Counted from the first letter of the stretch, positions 15,102 to 23,335 are shown. The stretch: DNA of 24,075 nt from an uncultured Eubacteriales bacterium (GCA_934476315.1 CAKSNQ010000026.1:1-24075), one strand, 5' to 3'. Notes: generated by a model from the letters alone, not told the origin. Made by a program: numbers and translations.

Positions 15102-16313
15102 ATGAATACTAATAAGGAAACAATGGTCGTGCCGGAGCAGGACAAGTCGGACAAGCTCACAAAGATGCCTGCCGACGGCGAGGAGCTCTCCACCATGGAC
15201 GCGGACCCCGAGGAGGCAGAGGACACCGCCGAGGAGAAGGTCAACGTCGATGATCTGATTGAAAAGGGCAAAAAGGGCGCACTCTCGCCGGGAGACCTGG
15301 AAGCGGCGATGGAGACCATGGCGGACGACATTGACTCGCTGGACAAGCTGTACGAGACCTTGCAGGACAACGGAATCCCGCTGGAGGGAGAGATCTCCTC
15401 GGCGGAAATGAGCGAGATTGAAAACGAGGTCGAGCACTTCGGCGCCGGCGAGGGAATGAAGCAGATTCTCGAGCAGGAGGGACTGGCGGTTGATGACCCC
15501 GTGCGCATGTACCTCAAGGAGATCGGAAAGGTCCCGCTGCTGACCAACGAGCGCGAGCACGAGCTGGCAGAGCGCATGGCAAACGGCGACGAGGCAGCCA
15601 AAAGCGAATTGGTGGAGGCAAACCTGCGTCTGGTCGTGTCGATCGCCAAGCGCTATGTCGGGCGCGGGATGTACTTCCTCGACCTGATTCAGGAGGGCAA
15701 TCTCGGGCTGATGAAGGCGGTGGATAAATTCGACTATACCAAGGGGTATAAATTCTCCACGTACGCGACGTGGTGGATTCGTCAGGCGATTACAAGAGCC
15801 ATCGCGGATCAGGCGCGTACCATCCGCATTCCCGTGCACATGGTGGAGACCATCCACAAGGTCTCGCGCTACTCCCGCCAGATGCTCCAGGAACTGGGGC
15901 GCGAGGCGACCGCCGAGGAGATCGGCGAGAAGATGGGCATGAGCGCCGACAAGGTGCGTGAAATTCTGAAGATCGCACAGGACCCTGTTTCGCTTGAAAC
16001 ACCGATCGGCGAGGAGGAGGACAGCCACCTCGGGGACTTCATTCCCGATGACGAGACGCCCGCACCCGCGGACGCCGCCTCCGCGACCATCCTGCGCGAG
16101 GTCATCGAACGCGAGCTGCATACGCTGACTCCGAGGGAGGAGCATGTCATCAAGCTGCGCTTCGGTCTGTACGACGGCAGAACCCGCACGCTGGAGGAGG
16201 TCGGCAAGGAGTTTGACATCACCCGTGAGCGTATCCGTCAGATCGAGGCGAAGGCTCTGCGCAAGCTGCGCCATCCGAGCCGCGCCCGTCATTTGCGCGG
16301 TTTTCTGAACTGA
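15102..16313 (+). CDS. rpoD: Primary RNA polymerase sigma factor RpoD/SigA
   Basis: The protein has about 403 residues. A very acidic N-terminus leads to region 1.1-like DDLIEKGKKGALSPGDLEAA, region 1.2 DDPVRMYLKEIGKVPLLT, region 2 LRLVVSIAKRYVGRG through STYATWWIRQAITRAIADQ, region 3, and region 4 ending TRERIRQIEAKALRKLRHP. It directs RNA polymerase to housekeeping promoters, matching the TTGACA/TATAAT sites seen here. Two starts are possible: GTG 15072, coupled to the dnaG stop but with a poor ribosome site, or ATG 15102, with AAAGGA about 13 nt upstream. I chose the ATG; the extra ten residues are not conserved in any way I recognise. Confidence 0.97.
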   Translation: MNTNKETMVVPEQDKSDKLTKMPADGEELSTMDADPEEAEDTAEEKVNVDDLIEKGKKGALSPGDLEAAMETMADDIDSLDKLYETLQDNGIPLEGEISSAEMSEIENEVEHFGAGEGMKQILEQEGLAVDDPVRMYLKEIGKVPLLTNEREHELAERMANGDEAAKSELVEANLRLVVSIAKRYVGRGMYFLDLIQEGNLGLMKAVDKFDYTKGYKFSTYATWWIRQAITRAIADQARTIRIPVHMVETIHKVSRYSRQMLQELGREATAEEIGEKMGMSADKVREILKIAQDPVSLETPIGEEEDSHLGDFIPDDETPAPADAASATILREVIERELHTLTPREEHVIKLRFGLYDGRTRTLEEVGKEFDITRERIRQIEAKALRKLRHPSRARHLRGFLN

Positions 16314-16455
16314 GAACGGGGCTTCCGGGCACGGATTTGTTGTTGTATGATACAAAGATTCCGGAAATAATTTGTCGTGCGTGCACAAACAAATCGGCAA
16401 AACGCAAAAAAAACGCCGGGGAAGTTTGGACATTGCGCCGACAAAATGTGAATAT

Positions 16456-16495
16456 GCCGTGACGGAATTCGCAATCGGGTGTGACGGCGTTTTTT
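16456..16495 (+). terminator. Probable rpoD terminator
   Basis: GCCGT (16456-16460) and ACGGC (16484-16488) form a short stem followed by GTTTTTT. A competing long-range pairing exists: AAAAAACGCCG (16408-16418) is the exact inverse of CGGCGTTTTTT (16485-16495) and would hide the T-run. The region 16314-16455 contains no gene. Confidence 0.5.
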
Positions 16496-16512
16496 CGGGG
16501 TAAAAAAATTCC

Positions 16513-16541
16513 TTGACAGCACCATGTTTTTGGTGTAAAAT
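16513..16541 (+). promoter_or_regulatory. Sigma-A promoter with an inverted repeat in its spacer
   Basis: TTGACA (16513-16518), 17 bp, TAAAAT (16536-16541). The spacer carries CACCA…TGGTG (16520-16535), a likely repressor operator given its position. The leader (about 65 nt) contains a GCGGTTC/GAACCGC stem (16561-16586) and a strong GGAGGAGG ribosome site before the ATG at 16613. Confidence 0.75.
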
Positions 16542-16612
16542 ATTACTATGCGAATGATCGGCGGTTCTGTGTTTCTGGGAACCGCGATAGCTCGGAGGAG
16601 GAAAGATATAAT

Positions 16613-18634
16613 ATGAAAAAACGGCTGATCTGCACAGTGCTGTGCCTGATGATGCTGATCTCGGCGTGCGCCGTGTGCTTTACCGGTTGCTCAACCCAGC
16701 AAGAGGAAGGGGAAGAGACGGAAGCCAACACCGCGGCGACGCTGGTGATGTGGTGCGTCACGAAGGACGGAACAAAAACCGAGGAGGCTGCGCGTGTTGC
16801 CGAGGCAATGAGTGATATGACCAAGTCGAAGTACAAGGCGAAGCTCATCGTGAAGTACTTCAGCGAAGATGAGTATTACGACGCACTGGAAGCCGCCCTT
16901 GCCGCGCAGGAGCAGGCAAAGAAGGAGGCGGAGGAGCGTGCGGCTCTGCTCAAGGAGCAGGAAAAGGCGTACAAGAAGATGACCCCCGAGGAAAAGGCTG
17001 CCTACGACGAGGCGAAGCGCATCGAGGAAGAGGAAGCGCGCCGCCTGGAGGAAGAGCGCAAAAAGTGGGAAGAAGAACAGCATTACGATGAGAACGGCAA
17101 CCTGATTATCGACAAGACGCAGTACCCGGAGGTCGAGGATTACCAGGTGGACATTCTCTACCTGTCCGGCTATGATAAGTATCAGTCGTACATCAAGAAG
17201 GAATGGCTGTCCTCTCTCAATGCACAGCTCACCGGTGATTCCAAGCGGATCTCCAATTACGTTTCCACCGCACTTCTCAACGCGGTGCAGTATAATGGTA
17301 CCACCTACGCCATCCCGAACAACAACGTCATCGGCGAATATACATACATGCTCATTGACAAGGAGCTGTACGACAAGTACTACTATTCCGGCAATGTGAA
17401 GGACGTTCACAGCGTGGTCGATCTCGCCTCTTTCCTGGAGGACATCGACGCCTATGAGCCGGATGTCCTGCCAATCAACGGCGACGTGGACTACTGCATG
17501 AGCCTGATCGCCAGCTACTGGGATATTGATTCCAAGACGCTGAAAGTGACGGGAGATTTCTCGGTTCTCGGTTATGCCTACAAGAGCACGGATAAGATCA
17601 ACCGCGGCGATGTTGCCATCAAGTTTGACAGCCTCCTGACGGATGAGACCTATCAGCAGGCGCTGAAGAATCTGATGAACTTCAAGTTCAACGGCTACTT
17701 CGGCGAAGCCAAGGAGGGTCAGCGGAGCGCGGTGTCCTTTATCAAGGGCGACGCAATGCTGGCAAAGCAGTACGAGGACGACAAATACGTCGTGGTCGTG
17801 GACTACCCGCGTGCTACGAACGAGGATATTTACGGAAATATGTTCGCCGTCAGCGCGTTCACCTCGAACCTCACCAAGAGCATGCAGGTCATCACCCTGC
17901 TGAACACGGACCCGACATTCCGCAACCTGTTCCAGTACGGTCTGCAGGATGAACACTATACCCGCAATGCTGACGGAACCGTGACGGTTCGCAGAAACTG
18001 CGGCTACTACATGGACGTTACCAAGACGGGTAATGAGTTTATTACCTATGTTCCCGAGGGAACCGACACCACGATCTGGGATTACGCAAAACAGCAGAAC
18101 CGTGAGTCGATGGTCGCGCCGCTTTTGGGATTTGACTTCAATCTAGAGCTCAAGAATGAGGCTGATGATGCGGAAGAAGAGGGAGCCAGTGCCACGGAGT
18201 ACGCGGTTGAAAAGCTCGATACGGAGCTGATCAACTACATTGCCAAGCTCTCTGACGACGTTTGGGCACGGATTCAGCGTTGCAAAACCAGCGAGGAGCT
18301 GGATGCGCTTCTTCTCAAGCTGGAGGATGAGCTGGACCCCAAGAAGGATGACAAGATCAAGACGGCAATGGTTTACGAGAGCATCGAGCCGGAGTTTGAC
18401 CCGGACGGCGAGCTGAAGCCTTCGTCCGACAAGGTGGACAAAACCAATGTCAAGGTGACGGTCCGCGTCGGCACGAGAACGGTCATCAAGAAAGAGAAAA
18501 ACGAGGCAGGCGAGATGGTTGAGGTTGAGGTCGAGGAGACCTACCTCATAAAGTACAAGACGTTCAATCCGTATCAGATTTACTATCGCTGGATGAACAC
18601 GTACAAGTATCTTCCCGCCAATTTCGGAAAATAA
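16613..18634 (+). CDS. Large lipoprotein resembling an ABC solute-binding protein, with a charged helical insertion
   Basis: The protein has 673 residues. The signal peptide ends in FTGC (lipobox, C26). The N-terminal core (ATLVMWCVTKDG, then VDILYLSGYDKYQSY, YNGTTYAIPNNN, EYTYMLIDKELYDKYYY, NGYFGEAKEGQRSAVSFIKGDAMLA) reads like a family 1 extracellular solute-binding protein. It is broken by about 70 highly charged residues (86-158, rich in Glu, Lys and Ala) that should form a long helix or coiled coil. The C-terminus (about 515-660) is acidic and contains a Val/Thr-rich beta segment. Sugar or peptide capture at the cell surface is plausible, but no permease or ATPase gene is adjacent. It may instead be a sensor or structural lipoprotein. 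The gene is monocistronic, between its own promoter and a strong hairpin. Codon use is richer in AAG and GAG than its neighbours, which suggests high expression. Confidence 0.6.
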   Translation: MKKRLICTVLCLMMLISACAVCFTGCSTQQEEGEETEANTAATLVMWCVTKDGTKTEEAARVAEAMSDMTKSKYKAKLIVKYFSEDEYYDALEAALAAQEQAKKEAEERAALLKEQEKAYKKMTPEEKAAYDEAKRIEEEEARRLEEERKKWEEEQHYDENGNLIIDKTQYPEVEDYQVDILYLSGYDKYQSYIKKEWLSSLNAQLTGDSKRISNYVSTALLNAVQYNGTTYAIPNNNVIGEYTYMLIDKELYDKYYYSGNVKDVHSVVDLASFLEDIDAYEPDVLPINGDVDYCMSLIASYWDIDSKTLKVTGDFSVLGYAYKSTDKINRGDVAIKFDSLLTDETYQQALKNLMNFKFNGYFGEAKEGQRSAVSFIKGDAMLAKQYEDDKYVVVVDYPRATNEDIYGNMFAVSAFTSNLTKSMQVITLLNTDPTFRNLFQYGLQDEHYTRNADGTVTVRRNCGYYMDVTKTGNEFITYVPEGTDTTIWDYAKQQNRESMVAPLLGFDFNLELKNEADDAEEEGASATEYAVEKLDTELINYIAKLSDDVWARIQRCKTSEELDALLLKLEDELDPKKDDKIKTAMVYESIEPEFDPDGELKPSSDKVDKTNVKVTVRVGTRTVIKKEKNEAGEMVEVEVEETYLIKYKTFNPYQIYYRWMNTYKYLPANFGK

Positions 18635-18645
18635 CATAAAAACAC

Positions 18646-18675
18646 GGGGGCTGTTGCAGTTGTGCGGCAGCCCCC
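18646..18675 (+). terminator. Terminator hairpin after the lipoprotein gene
   Basis: GGGGGCTGTTGCA (18646-18658) pairs with TGCGGCAGCCCCC (18663-18675) with two G-T pairs and the loop GTTG, 11 bp after the stop. No T-run follows. Same GGGCTGT/ACAGCCC-type base as the hairpins at 5233, 20748 and 23459. Confidence 0.65.
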
Positions 18676-18744
18676 CAAAATAACGGTGGTCGGGGCGGCG
18701 ATCGGTGGCAAATGGCGGCGCCCCGCCGCCAAACTCAATGCCGC

Positions 18745-18786
18745 GGGGGTCGCGAAAGAGCTCTTTTGAGTTTTTTCACAACCCCC
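18745..18786. repeat. Imperfect A-tract stem-loop in the gap before the DUF421 gene
   Basis: GGGGGTCGCGAAAGAGCTC (18745-18763) and GAGTTTTTTCACAACCCCC (18768-18786) form a 19-position stem with two mismatches and G-T pairs around the loop TTTT. The remaining gap up to 18990 has no clear promoter. A small open frame at 18832-18951 lacks a ribosome site and recognisable features, and I do not call it. Confidence 0.5.
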
Positions 18787-18990
18787 GTTTGGTATATTTC
18801 CCGCCTTTTCGGGCAATTTATAGGCAGAACTATGAAAAGGCAATGTCTTGCTTTGAACGGCGCGACATGGCGCGGGCTTGGGATTCTTTCTGCGCGGACG
18901 GTCCGGTGCGGACGGTTGTCCTCCCCCATCAAAGCGGCTTTGCCCGGGTAGGAAAGGAGCCGTCGCCAAGCGAGGGCTGTGGGGGGTTGG

Positions 18991-19668
18991 ATGATTACCA
19001 TATTTTTTCGAACGGTTCTGATCTATTTGCTCCTGACGGGGGCAATGCACCTAATGGGAAAGCGGCAGATCGGGGAGCTTGAGGTTTCAGAATTGATTAC
19101 GACATTATTGTTGTCCGAGATTGCCGCTCTGCCGATCGACAACCAGGAAATTCCCGTCATGTACGCGGTGATTCCGATCATCACGCTGCTCACCATGGAG
19201 GTCGGGACGTCCGCCATTCTCGCACGGTGCCCGCGGCTGAAGCAAAAGGTGGTGTCCACGCCGAGCATGCTGATCCGGAAGGGAACGCTCGACCAGCGGG
19301 AGCTGACACGAAACCGTCTTTCGGTGGACGAGCTGCTCGCGGCTTTGCGTCAGCAGGGCGTCACCGACCCCGAGCAGGTCGAATACGCGATCATGGAGAA
19401 AAACGGAAGTATGTCGATCATTTTGTGGGAGGCGTACCGCCCGGCGGCGGCGCAGGATGTGGGGGCACAGACAAAGGAGAGCGGGCTGATGCATTTGATT
19501 ATCAGCGACGGCGTGGTGAACCGGTACAATCTTTCCCTGATCGGTCGGGACGACGCGTGGCTGGAGGCTACTCTGCGGGAGCGGCGCGTCGAGTGCAGAG
19601 AGGTGCTGTACCTTTTGTGCGATGATGTGGGTAAGGTGGAGATGGTCAAAAAGGATCGGAGGAGTTAA
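18991..19668 (+). CDS. DUF421 (YetF/YdfS-type) membrane protein
   Basis: The protein has 225 residues. Three N-terminal membrane segments (about 4-22, 33-48, 57-78) include MGKRQIGELEVSELITTLLLSEIAALPI, the family's strongest signature (MGKRQIG). The soluble C-terminal part has STPSMLIRKGTLDQRELTRNRL and DPEQVEYAIMEKNGSMSII, the YetF-type ligand-binding domain. Relatives in Bacillus are spore membrane proteins or affect germination; their molecular role is not well defined. I chose ATG 18991 over GTG 18979 because family proteins begin two or three residues before this hydrophobic stretch; the ribosome site (GGGGGGTTGG) is unusual and close. The downstream gene's ribosome site overlaps its 3' end, so the two are cotranscribed. 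Confidence 0.88.
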   Translation: MITIFFRTVLIYLLLTGAMHLMGKRQIGELEVSELITTLLLSEIAALPIDNQEIPVMYAVIPIITLLTMEVGTSAILARCPRLKQKVVSTPSMLIRKGTLDQRELTRNRLSVDELLAALRQQGVTDPEQVEYAIMEKNGSMSIILWEAYRPAAAQDVGAQTKESGLMHLIISDGVVNRYNLSLIGRDDAWLEATLRERRVECREVLYLLCDDVGKVEMVKKDRRS

Positions 19669-19671
19669 GGT

Positions 19672-20046
19672 ATGCGCGCACTTAAAATTTCGCTGGTGCT
19701 TTTTATCCTGCTTTTGGCGCTGATGATCGGCGGTATGATCGTGATTCAAAAAATCTGCAACCGGATGGAGGTCATGCTCGGAACGCTCCCCGATCTGCCG
19801 ACCGAGGAGGGCTGGGAGCAGGCGGCAGAATTGCGGGAATATTGGCATCGGCGGCGGGGAATCGTCCATCCGGCGGTGAATCACACCGAGTTGAACGCCG
19901 TGACCGATATGACGGACTCCTTGGTCATATACGCGGACCCCGATGCCGACGAAGCGGTGGAGTATCGGAGAACAAGGGTGCTTTTGTACAACGCCATTGA
20001 TGAACTGCGGCGGCTGGAACGCTTTTCGTTCTCCAATATCGTCTGA
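19672..20046 (+). CDS. DUF4363 family protein
   Basis: The protein has 124 residues. One N-terminal membrane anchor (about 5-27) precedes a mainly helical extracytoplasmic domain with WEQAAELREYWHRRRGIVHPAVNHTELNAV and a closing RVLLYNAIDELRRLERFSFSNIV. DUF4363 genes regularly follow DUF421 genes in Clostridia, and the arrangement is kept here: GGAGGAG (19658-19664) lies inside the end of the upstream gene, and the ATG is 4 bp after its stop. The function is unknown. The pairing suggests a membrane complex with the DUF421 protein. Confidence 0.85.
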   Translation: MRALKISLVLFILLLALMIGGMIVIQKICNRMEVMLGTLPDLPTEEGWEQAAELREYWHRRRGIVHPAVNHTELNAVTDMTDSLVIYADPDADEAVEYRRTRVLLYNAIDELRRLERFSFSNIV

Positions 20047-20154
20047 CGGCGCGGAGATTTTCGCGCACGGCAAATTGCTTGCTTGAGTTGGGGGGCACAT
20101 GCGACGGATTGTCCTGCCGACGACGTGGCTTCCTTGCGCACAGTAAAAATTAAA

Positions 20155-20195
20155 ACCGCCGGGAGGACCAAGCGGTCGCTCGCGGCGGTCTTTTT
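20155..20195. terminator. Bidirectional terminator between DUF4363 and DUF1294 genes
   Basis: ACCGCCG (20155-20161) pairs with CGGCGGT (20183-20189), with an inner GACC/GGTC stem, followed by CTTTTT on the plus strand. The preceding A-rich stretch (AAAAATTAAAA) supplies the T-run for the minus strand. It ends transcripts from both convergent genes. Bases 20047-20144 show nothing else. Confidence 0.8.
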
Positions 20196-20210
20196 GCTAT
20201 GTGGGGACGT

Positions 20211-20522
20211 TCAGAAAAAGAGAAGATACACGACCAGTGCGCACTGCCATGCCAACCCCAAAAAGTTGACGACCCAGAAATAAAAGTGCTTTGTTTTGTG
20301 GTGAAATACGACCATGCCGAGCAGTGCGCCGGGCGCGCCGCAACAAAATCCGAGACCGAGCAGGACGATCTCCTTGATGCGCCAGGCATGACGTTTCGCC
20401 TTTGCCTTGTCGATGCCGTACATGACAAAGGCAACCAGACTGACGGCGGCAATGATGATGAGGGGAACCAGCGCGGAGTGCAGGGTGGCGTCGGAAAAGA
20501 ATGTATCGGGTTGGGCGTGCAT
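20211..20522 (-). CDS. DUF1294 membrane protein
   Basis: The protein has 103 residues. A first membrane segment (about 15-33) leads to MYGIDKAKAKRHAWRIKE, then LLGLGFCCGAPGALLGMVVFHHKTKHFYFWVV and a last hydrophobic segment. The YxIDKxxAxxxxWRIxE and GxPGALLGMxxFxHKTKH motifs define DUF1294. Function is unknown; members are small integral membrane proteins. The start at 20522 is fixed by GAAAGGA 9 nt upstream and by the consensus promoter just before it; the longer open frame upstream runs through that promoter. Confidence 0.9.
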   Translation of the reverse strand: MHAQPDTFFSDATLHSALVPLIIIAAVSLVAFVMYGIDKAKAKRHAWRIKEIVLLGLGFCCGAPGALLGMVVFHHKTKHFYFWVVNFLGLAWQCALVVYLLFF

Positions 20523-20552
20523 AGAAAAATTCCTTTCGTTTTTTGATACTCT

Positions 20553-20581
20553 ATTATAAATCATCTGCGTCGGTTTGTCAA
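20553..20581 (-). promoter_or_regulatory. Consensus sigma-A promoter of the DUF1294 gene
   Basis: On the minus strand: TTGACA (20576-20581), exactly 17 bp, TATAAT (20553-20558). Both hexamers are perfect. Expected start near 20546, a leader of about 24 nt. Further upstream, 20582-20747 has no gene; it holds a perfect CTTCCATGGAAG palindrome and a GCGGCT/AGCCGC stem of unknown meaning. Confidence 0.88.
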
Positions 20582-20747
20582 GAAAAAGGAAGGAAACGGC
20601 GTGGCTCTCGCCGCGGCGCGCAGGGATTTCCAACTTCCATGGAAGCGGCTTGACGGCAAGGTCGCATAGCCGCAATGTAGCATAGCGTGTCGTTCAGACT
20701 TATGCGAGGCGGGGCATTCGGGGCGTGCCGTCGGTCAATCATTGGGA

Positions 20748-20780
20748 TGGGGGCTGTCGCGCAAAGCGCGACAGCCCCCA
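20748..20780. terminator. 15-bp perfect stem-loop at the end of the metal operon
   Basis: TGGGGGCTGTCGCGC (20748-20762) and GCGCGACAGCCCCCA (20766-20780) with the loop AAA, 30 bp past the arsR-like stop. It is a very stable stem without a T-run on either strand. Nearly the same core occurs at 23459-23484. Confidence 0.65.
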
Positions 20781-20810
20781 ATCGCGGGTTTGTGACCAAA
20801 CGTCACCGAC

Positions 20811-21176
20811 TCATTCTTCAATGTGCTCCAGTCCCTGACTGATCATGGTGCGCACGTGCGCGTCGGCGAGGGAATAGAAAACGGATTTCCCTTCGCGGCG
20901 GCTCTTGACCAGCTTGCTCTGCTTGAGAATTTTGAGCTGGTGGGAGATGGCGGAAGTGGTCATGTTCAGCGCGCTGGACAGGTCACACACACAGACTTCC
21001 GCCTCAAACAGGACGAACAAAATGCGGATTCTTGTGGAATCGCCGAAGACCTTGAACAGCTCCGCCAGGTCGTACAGCTCATCCTCGCAGGGGAGCTTTT
21101 CCCGAACCACGCGCAACAGCTCGTCGTGGACTTCGGTTTCCTCACACAGTTCGGTTACAGGTTCTTTTTCTGCCAT
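20811..21176 (-). CDS. ArsR/SmtB-family metal-responsive repressor (CadC-like)
   Basis: The protein has 121 residues with a winged helix: LAELFKVFGDSTRIRILFVL, then EVCVCDLSSALNMTTSAISHQLKILKQSKLVKSRREGKSVFY. Both metal sites of the CadC type are visible: the CVC motif in the alpha3 region together with a cysteine in the N-terminal LCEETEVH (alpha3N, which binds Cd/Pb/Bi), and DAHVRTMISQGLEHIEE at the C-terminus (alpha5, DxH…HxxE, zinc). These proteins leave DNA when metal binds. It is the last gene of the operon it should control, 17 bp after cadA; its target is probably 23336-23361. ATG 21176 is preferred (GGGAG 5 nt upstream) over ATG 21188, which abuts AAAGGAG with no spacing. Confidence 0.93.
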   Translation of the reverse strand: MAEKEPVTELCEETEVHDELLRVVREKLPCEDELYDLAELFKVFGDSTRIRILFVLFEAEVCVCDLSSALNMTTSAISHQLKILKQSKLVKSRREGKSVFYSLADAHVRTMISQGLEHIEE

Positions 21177-21193
21177 GGCTGCTCCCATCTCCT

Positions 21194-23086
21194 TTACTTT
21201 TTGATTACGAATTCCGCTTGGTTTTTAACGTGTAACGCACGGATAGCGTTGAGCACGGCAATCACCATGACTCCGACATCCGCGAAAATTGCCACCCACA
21301 TGTTGGCGTAACCGATGGCACCGAAGACCAGGCATACCAGCTTGACCGCCAGCGCAAAGGTGATGTTCTCATACACGATCCGCAGGCACTTTTTCGACAG
21401 ACGGATCGCGTGCGCAATGCGGCGGGGGTCATCGTCCATCAGAACCACATCTGCTGCTTCGATCGCGGCGTCAGAGCCGAGCGCGCCCATCGCGATGCCG
21501 ATATCGGCGCGCGACAGCACCGGCGCGTCGTTGATGCCGTCCCCGACAAATGCCAGCTTCTGTGAGCCGTGAAGCTCTCCGAGAAGCTGTTCGACGCAGG
21601 CAACCTTGTCCGCGGGGAGCAGTTCGCTGTGGATATCGTCAACCCCGAGCGTGTGCCCGACGGATTCGGCAACCGCCCGCGCGTCTCCCGTCAGCATGAC
21701 CGTTTTGTGTACGCCGACTTCCTTGAGCGACGAGATCGCGTCCGCCGCGCCGGGCTTGATGCGGTCGGCAATGAGAATGTGTCCCGCGTACACGCCGTCG
21801 ATGGCGATGTGAACCATTGTGCCTGTCCCGTGGCAGTCGATCGGTTCCGCGCCGACCAGCCGCATGAGCTTGGCGTTGCCCACAGCCACCGCGTGACCGT
21901 CCACGCAGGCGCGGACGCCACGACCGCTCAACTCCTTATAATCGGAAACGCGGGAGGTGTCGGGCGTCCTTCCGTAGGCGTTTTGCAGGCTCCGGCTGAT
22001 CGGATGGGAAGACTGACTCTCCGCAAGCGCCGCGTATTCGATCAGGGTCTCGGGGGGCAGGGTATTGTGATGCACACCCACCACCTCAAAGGTTCCCTCG
22101 GTCAACGTTCCGGTTTTATCAAAAGCGACTGTGCTGACCTGCGCGAGCGTTTCCATGTAGCTTGAACCTTTAATCAGAACACCAGTCTGGCTTGCCCCGC
22201 CCAGTCCGGCGAAGAAGGTCAGCGGGATGCTGATGACAAGCGCGCAGGGACAACTGATGACAAGGAAGGTCAGCGCGCGGGAAATCCAATCGCCCCACGC
22301 CGGCGAGGACTGCATTGCCAGCAGAACCAGCGGCGGAACCAGTGCGAGCATCAGCGCGCTGATGCAGACAACCGGCGTATAGATGCGGGCGAATTTGGCG
22401 ATAAAGTTTTCCGAGCGGGACTTTTTCGCGCTCGCGTTTTCGACCAACTCGAGGATTTTGGAAACGGTGGACTCCCCGAAATCCTTGGTCGTGCGGATGT
22501 TCAGCACACCGTCAAGGTTGATGCAACCGCTGAGCACCTCGTCCCCGGCGTGAACCGTGCGGGGAACACTTTCGCCTGTCAAGGCACAGGTGTTGAGAGA
22601 CGCTTTGCCGTCCTCGACCACGCCGTCGATCGGGATTTTTTCACCGGGACGGACGACAATGATGCTTCCGATTTCCACTTCGTCCGGGGAGACCTCGCTG
22701 ACCGTTCCGTCCGTCGCGACGAGATTGGCACGGTCGGGGCGGATGTCCATCAGCTCGCTGATACTGCGACGGCTCTTTCCGACGGCGTAGCTCTGAAACA
22801 GCTCGCCGATCTGGTAAAAGAGCATGACGGCGACTCCCTCGCGGTAGTCCCCGAGCGCGATCGCACCGACGGTTGCCACTGTCATCAGGAAGTTTTCGTC
22901 GAACGGCTGTAGGTTCTTCACGCCCTTGGCGGCTTTGATCAGAATATCATACCCTATCAGGAAATAGGGGACCATATAAAGCGCAAGGCTGACATAGGCA
23001 TTCTCGATGTCGAGGATGGAGAGAAGAATGACCAGCGCGGCGCTGGCAACGATACGAATCAGCACCTTCTTCTGCTTTTTCGTCAT
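21194..23086 (-). CDS. P1B-type Cd2+/Zn2+/Pb2+ exporting ATPase (CadA/ZntA-like)
   Basis: The protein has 630 residues. It carries TGES (170-173), the metal-passage CPC (279-281), the phosphorylation site DKTGT (D323), the HP motif SSHPIS (H361) and GDGINDAP (515-522). CPC plus a Lys in VKLVCLVF and the Asp of FADVG near the C-terminus are the P1B-2 signature for divalent Zn, Cd and Pb. The enzyme pumps metal out across the cytoplasmic membrane using ATP. It lacks an N-terminal metal-binding domain; that domain is encoded by the separate gene 12 bp upstream. AAGGA lies 9 nt before the ATG. Cadmium versus zinc preference cannot be read. Confidence 0.95.
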   Translation of the reverse strand: MTKKQKKVLIRIVASAALVILLSILDIENAYVSLALYMVPYFLIGYDILIKAAKGVKNLQPFDENFLMTVATVGAIALGDYREGVAVMLFYQIGELFQSYAVGKSRRSISELMDIRPDRANLVATDGTVSEVSPDEVEIGSIIVVRPGEKIPIDGVVEDGKASLNTCALTGESVPRTVHAGDEVLSGCINLDGVLNIRTTKDFGESTVSKILELVENASAKKSRSENFIAKFARIYTPVVCISALMLALVPPLVLLAMQSSPAWGDWISRALTFLVISCPCALVISIPLTFFAGLGGASQTGVLIKGSSYMETLAQVSTVAFDKTGTLTEGTFEVVGVHHNTLPPETLIEYAALAESQSSHPISRSLQNAYGRTPDTSRVSDYKELSGRGVRACVDGHAVAVGNAKLMRLVGAEPIDCHGTGTMVHIAIDGVYAGHILIADRIKPGAADAISSLKEVGVHKTVMLTGDARAVAESVGHTLGVDDIHSELLPADKVACVEQLLGELHGSQKLAFVGDGINDAPVLSRADIGIAMGALGSDAAIEAADVVLMDDDPRRIAHAIRLSKKCLRIVYENITFALAVKLVCLVFGAIGYANMWVAIFADVGVMVIAVLNAIRALHVKNQAEFVIKK

Positions 23087-23098
23087 AAAATCACGTCC

Positions 23099-23317
23099 TT
23101 ACAGATAAATTTCGCAATCGTCCTCAACGCGCTTGCAGTTCTTGAGGACCTGCTTCATGACCGCGGCGGCGTCGGCGCCGTCCTCAAATTCAACGGTCAT
23201 CTTCAGTGCCATGAAGTTCACGGAAGCGGACTTGACTCCCTCGGTCTTGGCGGCGGCATCCTCCATCTTGTTTGCACAGTTGGCACAGTCAACATCGATC
23301 TTGTACGCCTTTTTCAT
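23099..23317 (-). CDS. Stand-alone heavy-metal-associated (HMA) domain protein
   Basis: The protein has 72 residues with the ferredoxin-like HMA fold: YKIDVDCANCANKMEDAAAKTEGVKSA, metal-binding CANC (C11 and C14), and the second half ending VLKNCKRVEDDCEIYL. Two more cysteines near the C-terminus are atypical. It is the first gene of the metal operon, 12 bp before the ATPase gene, and probably replaces the missing N-terminal domain of that pump, handing metal to it. CopZ-like copper chaperones have the same fold, but the partner argues for Zn or Cd. The start is fixed by AGGAG 7 nt upstream. Confidence 0.92.
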   Translation of the reverse strand: MKKAYKIDVDCANCANKMEDAAAKTEGVKSASVNFMALKMTVEFEDGADAAAVMKQVLKNCKRVEDDCEIYL

Positions 23318-23335
23318 AGCTGTTCTCCTAAATCA

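Noticed and set aside
18832..18951. Small open frame (about 39 codons) before the DUF421 gene
   Set aside because: No convincing ribosome site or promoter, Arg-rich and without hydrophobic or metal-binding pattern. Most likely chance.
20582..20747. Possible small RNA or gene remnant between DUF1294 and the metal operon
   Set aside because: Contains a perfect CTTCCATGGAAG palindrome and a GCGGCT/AGCCGC stem, but no promoter, T-run or coding signal that would support a call.
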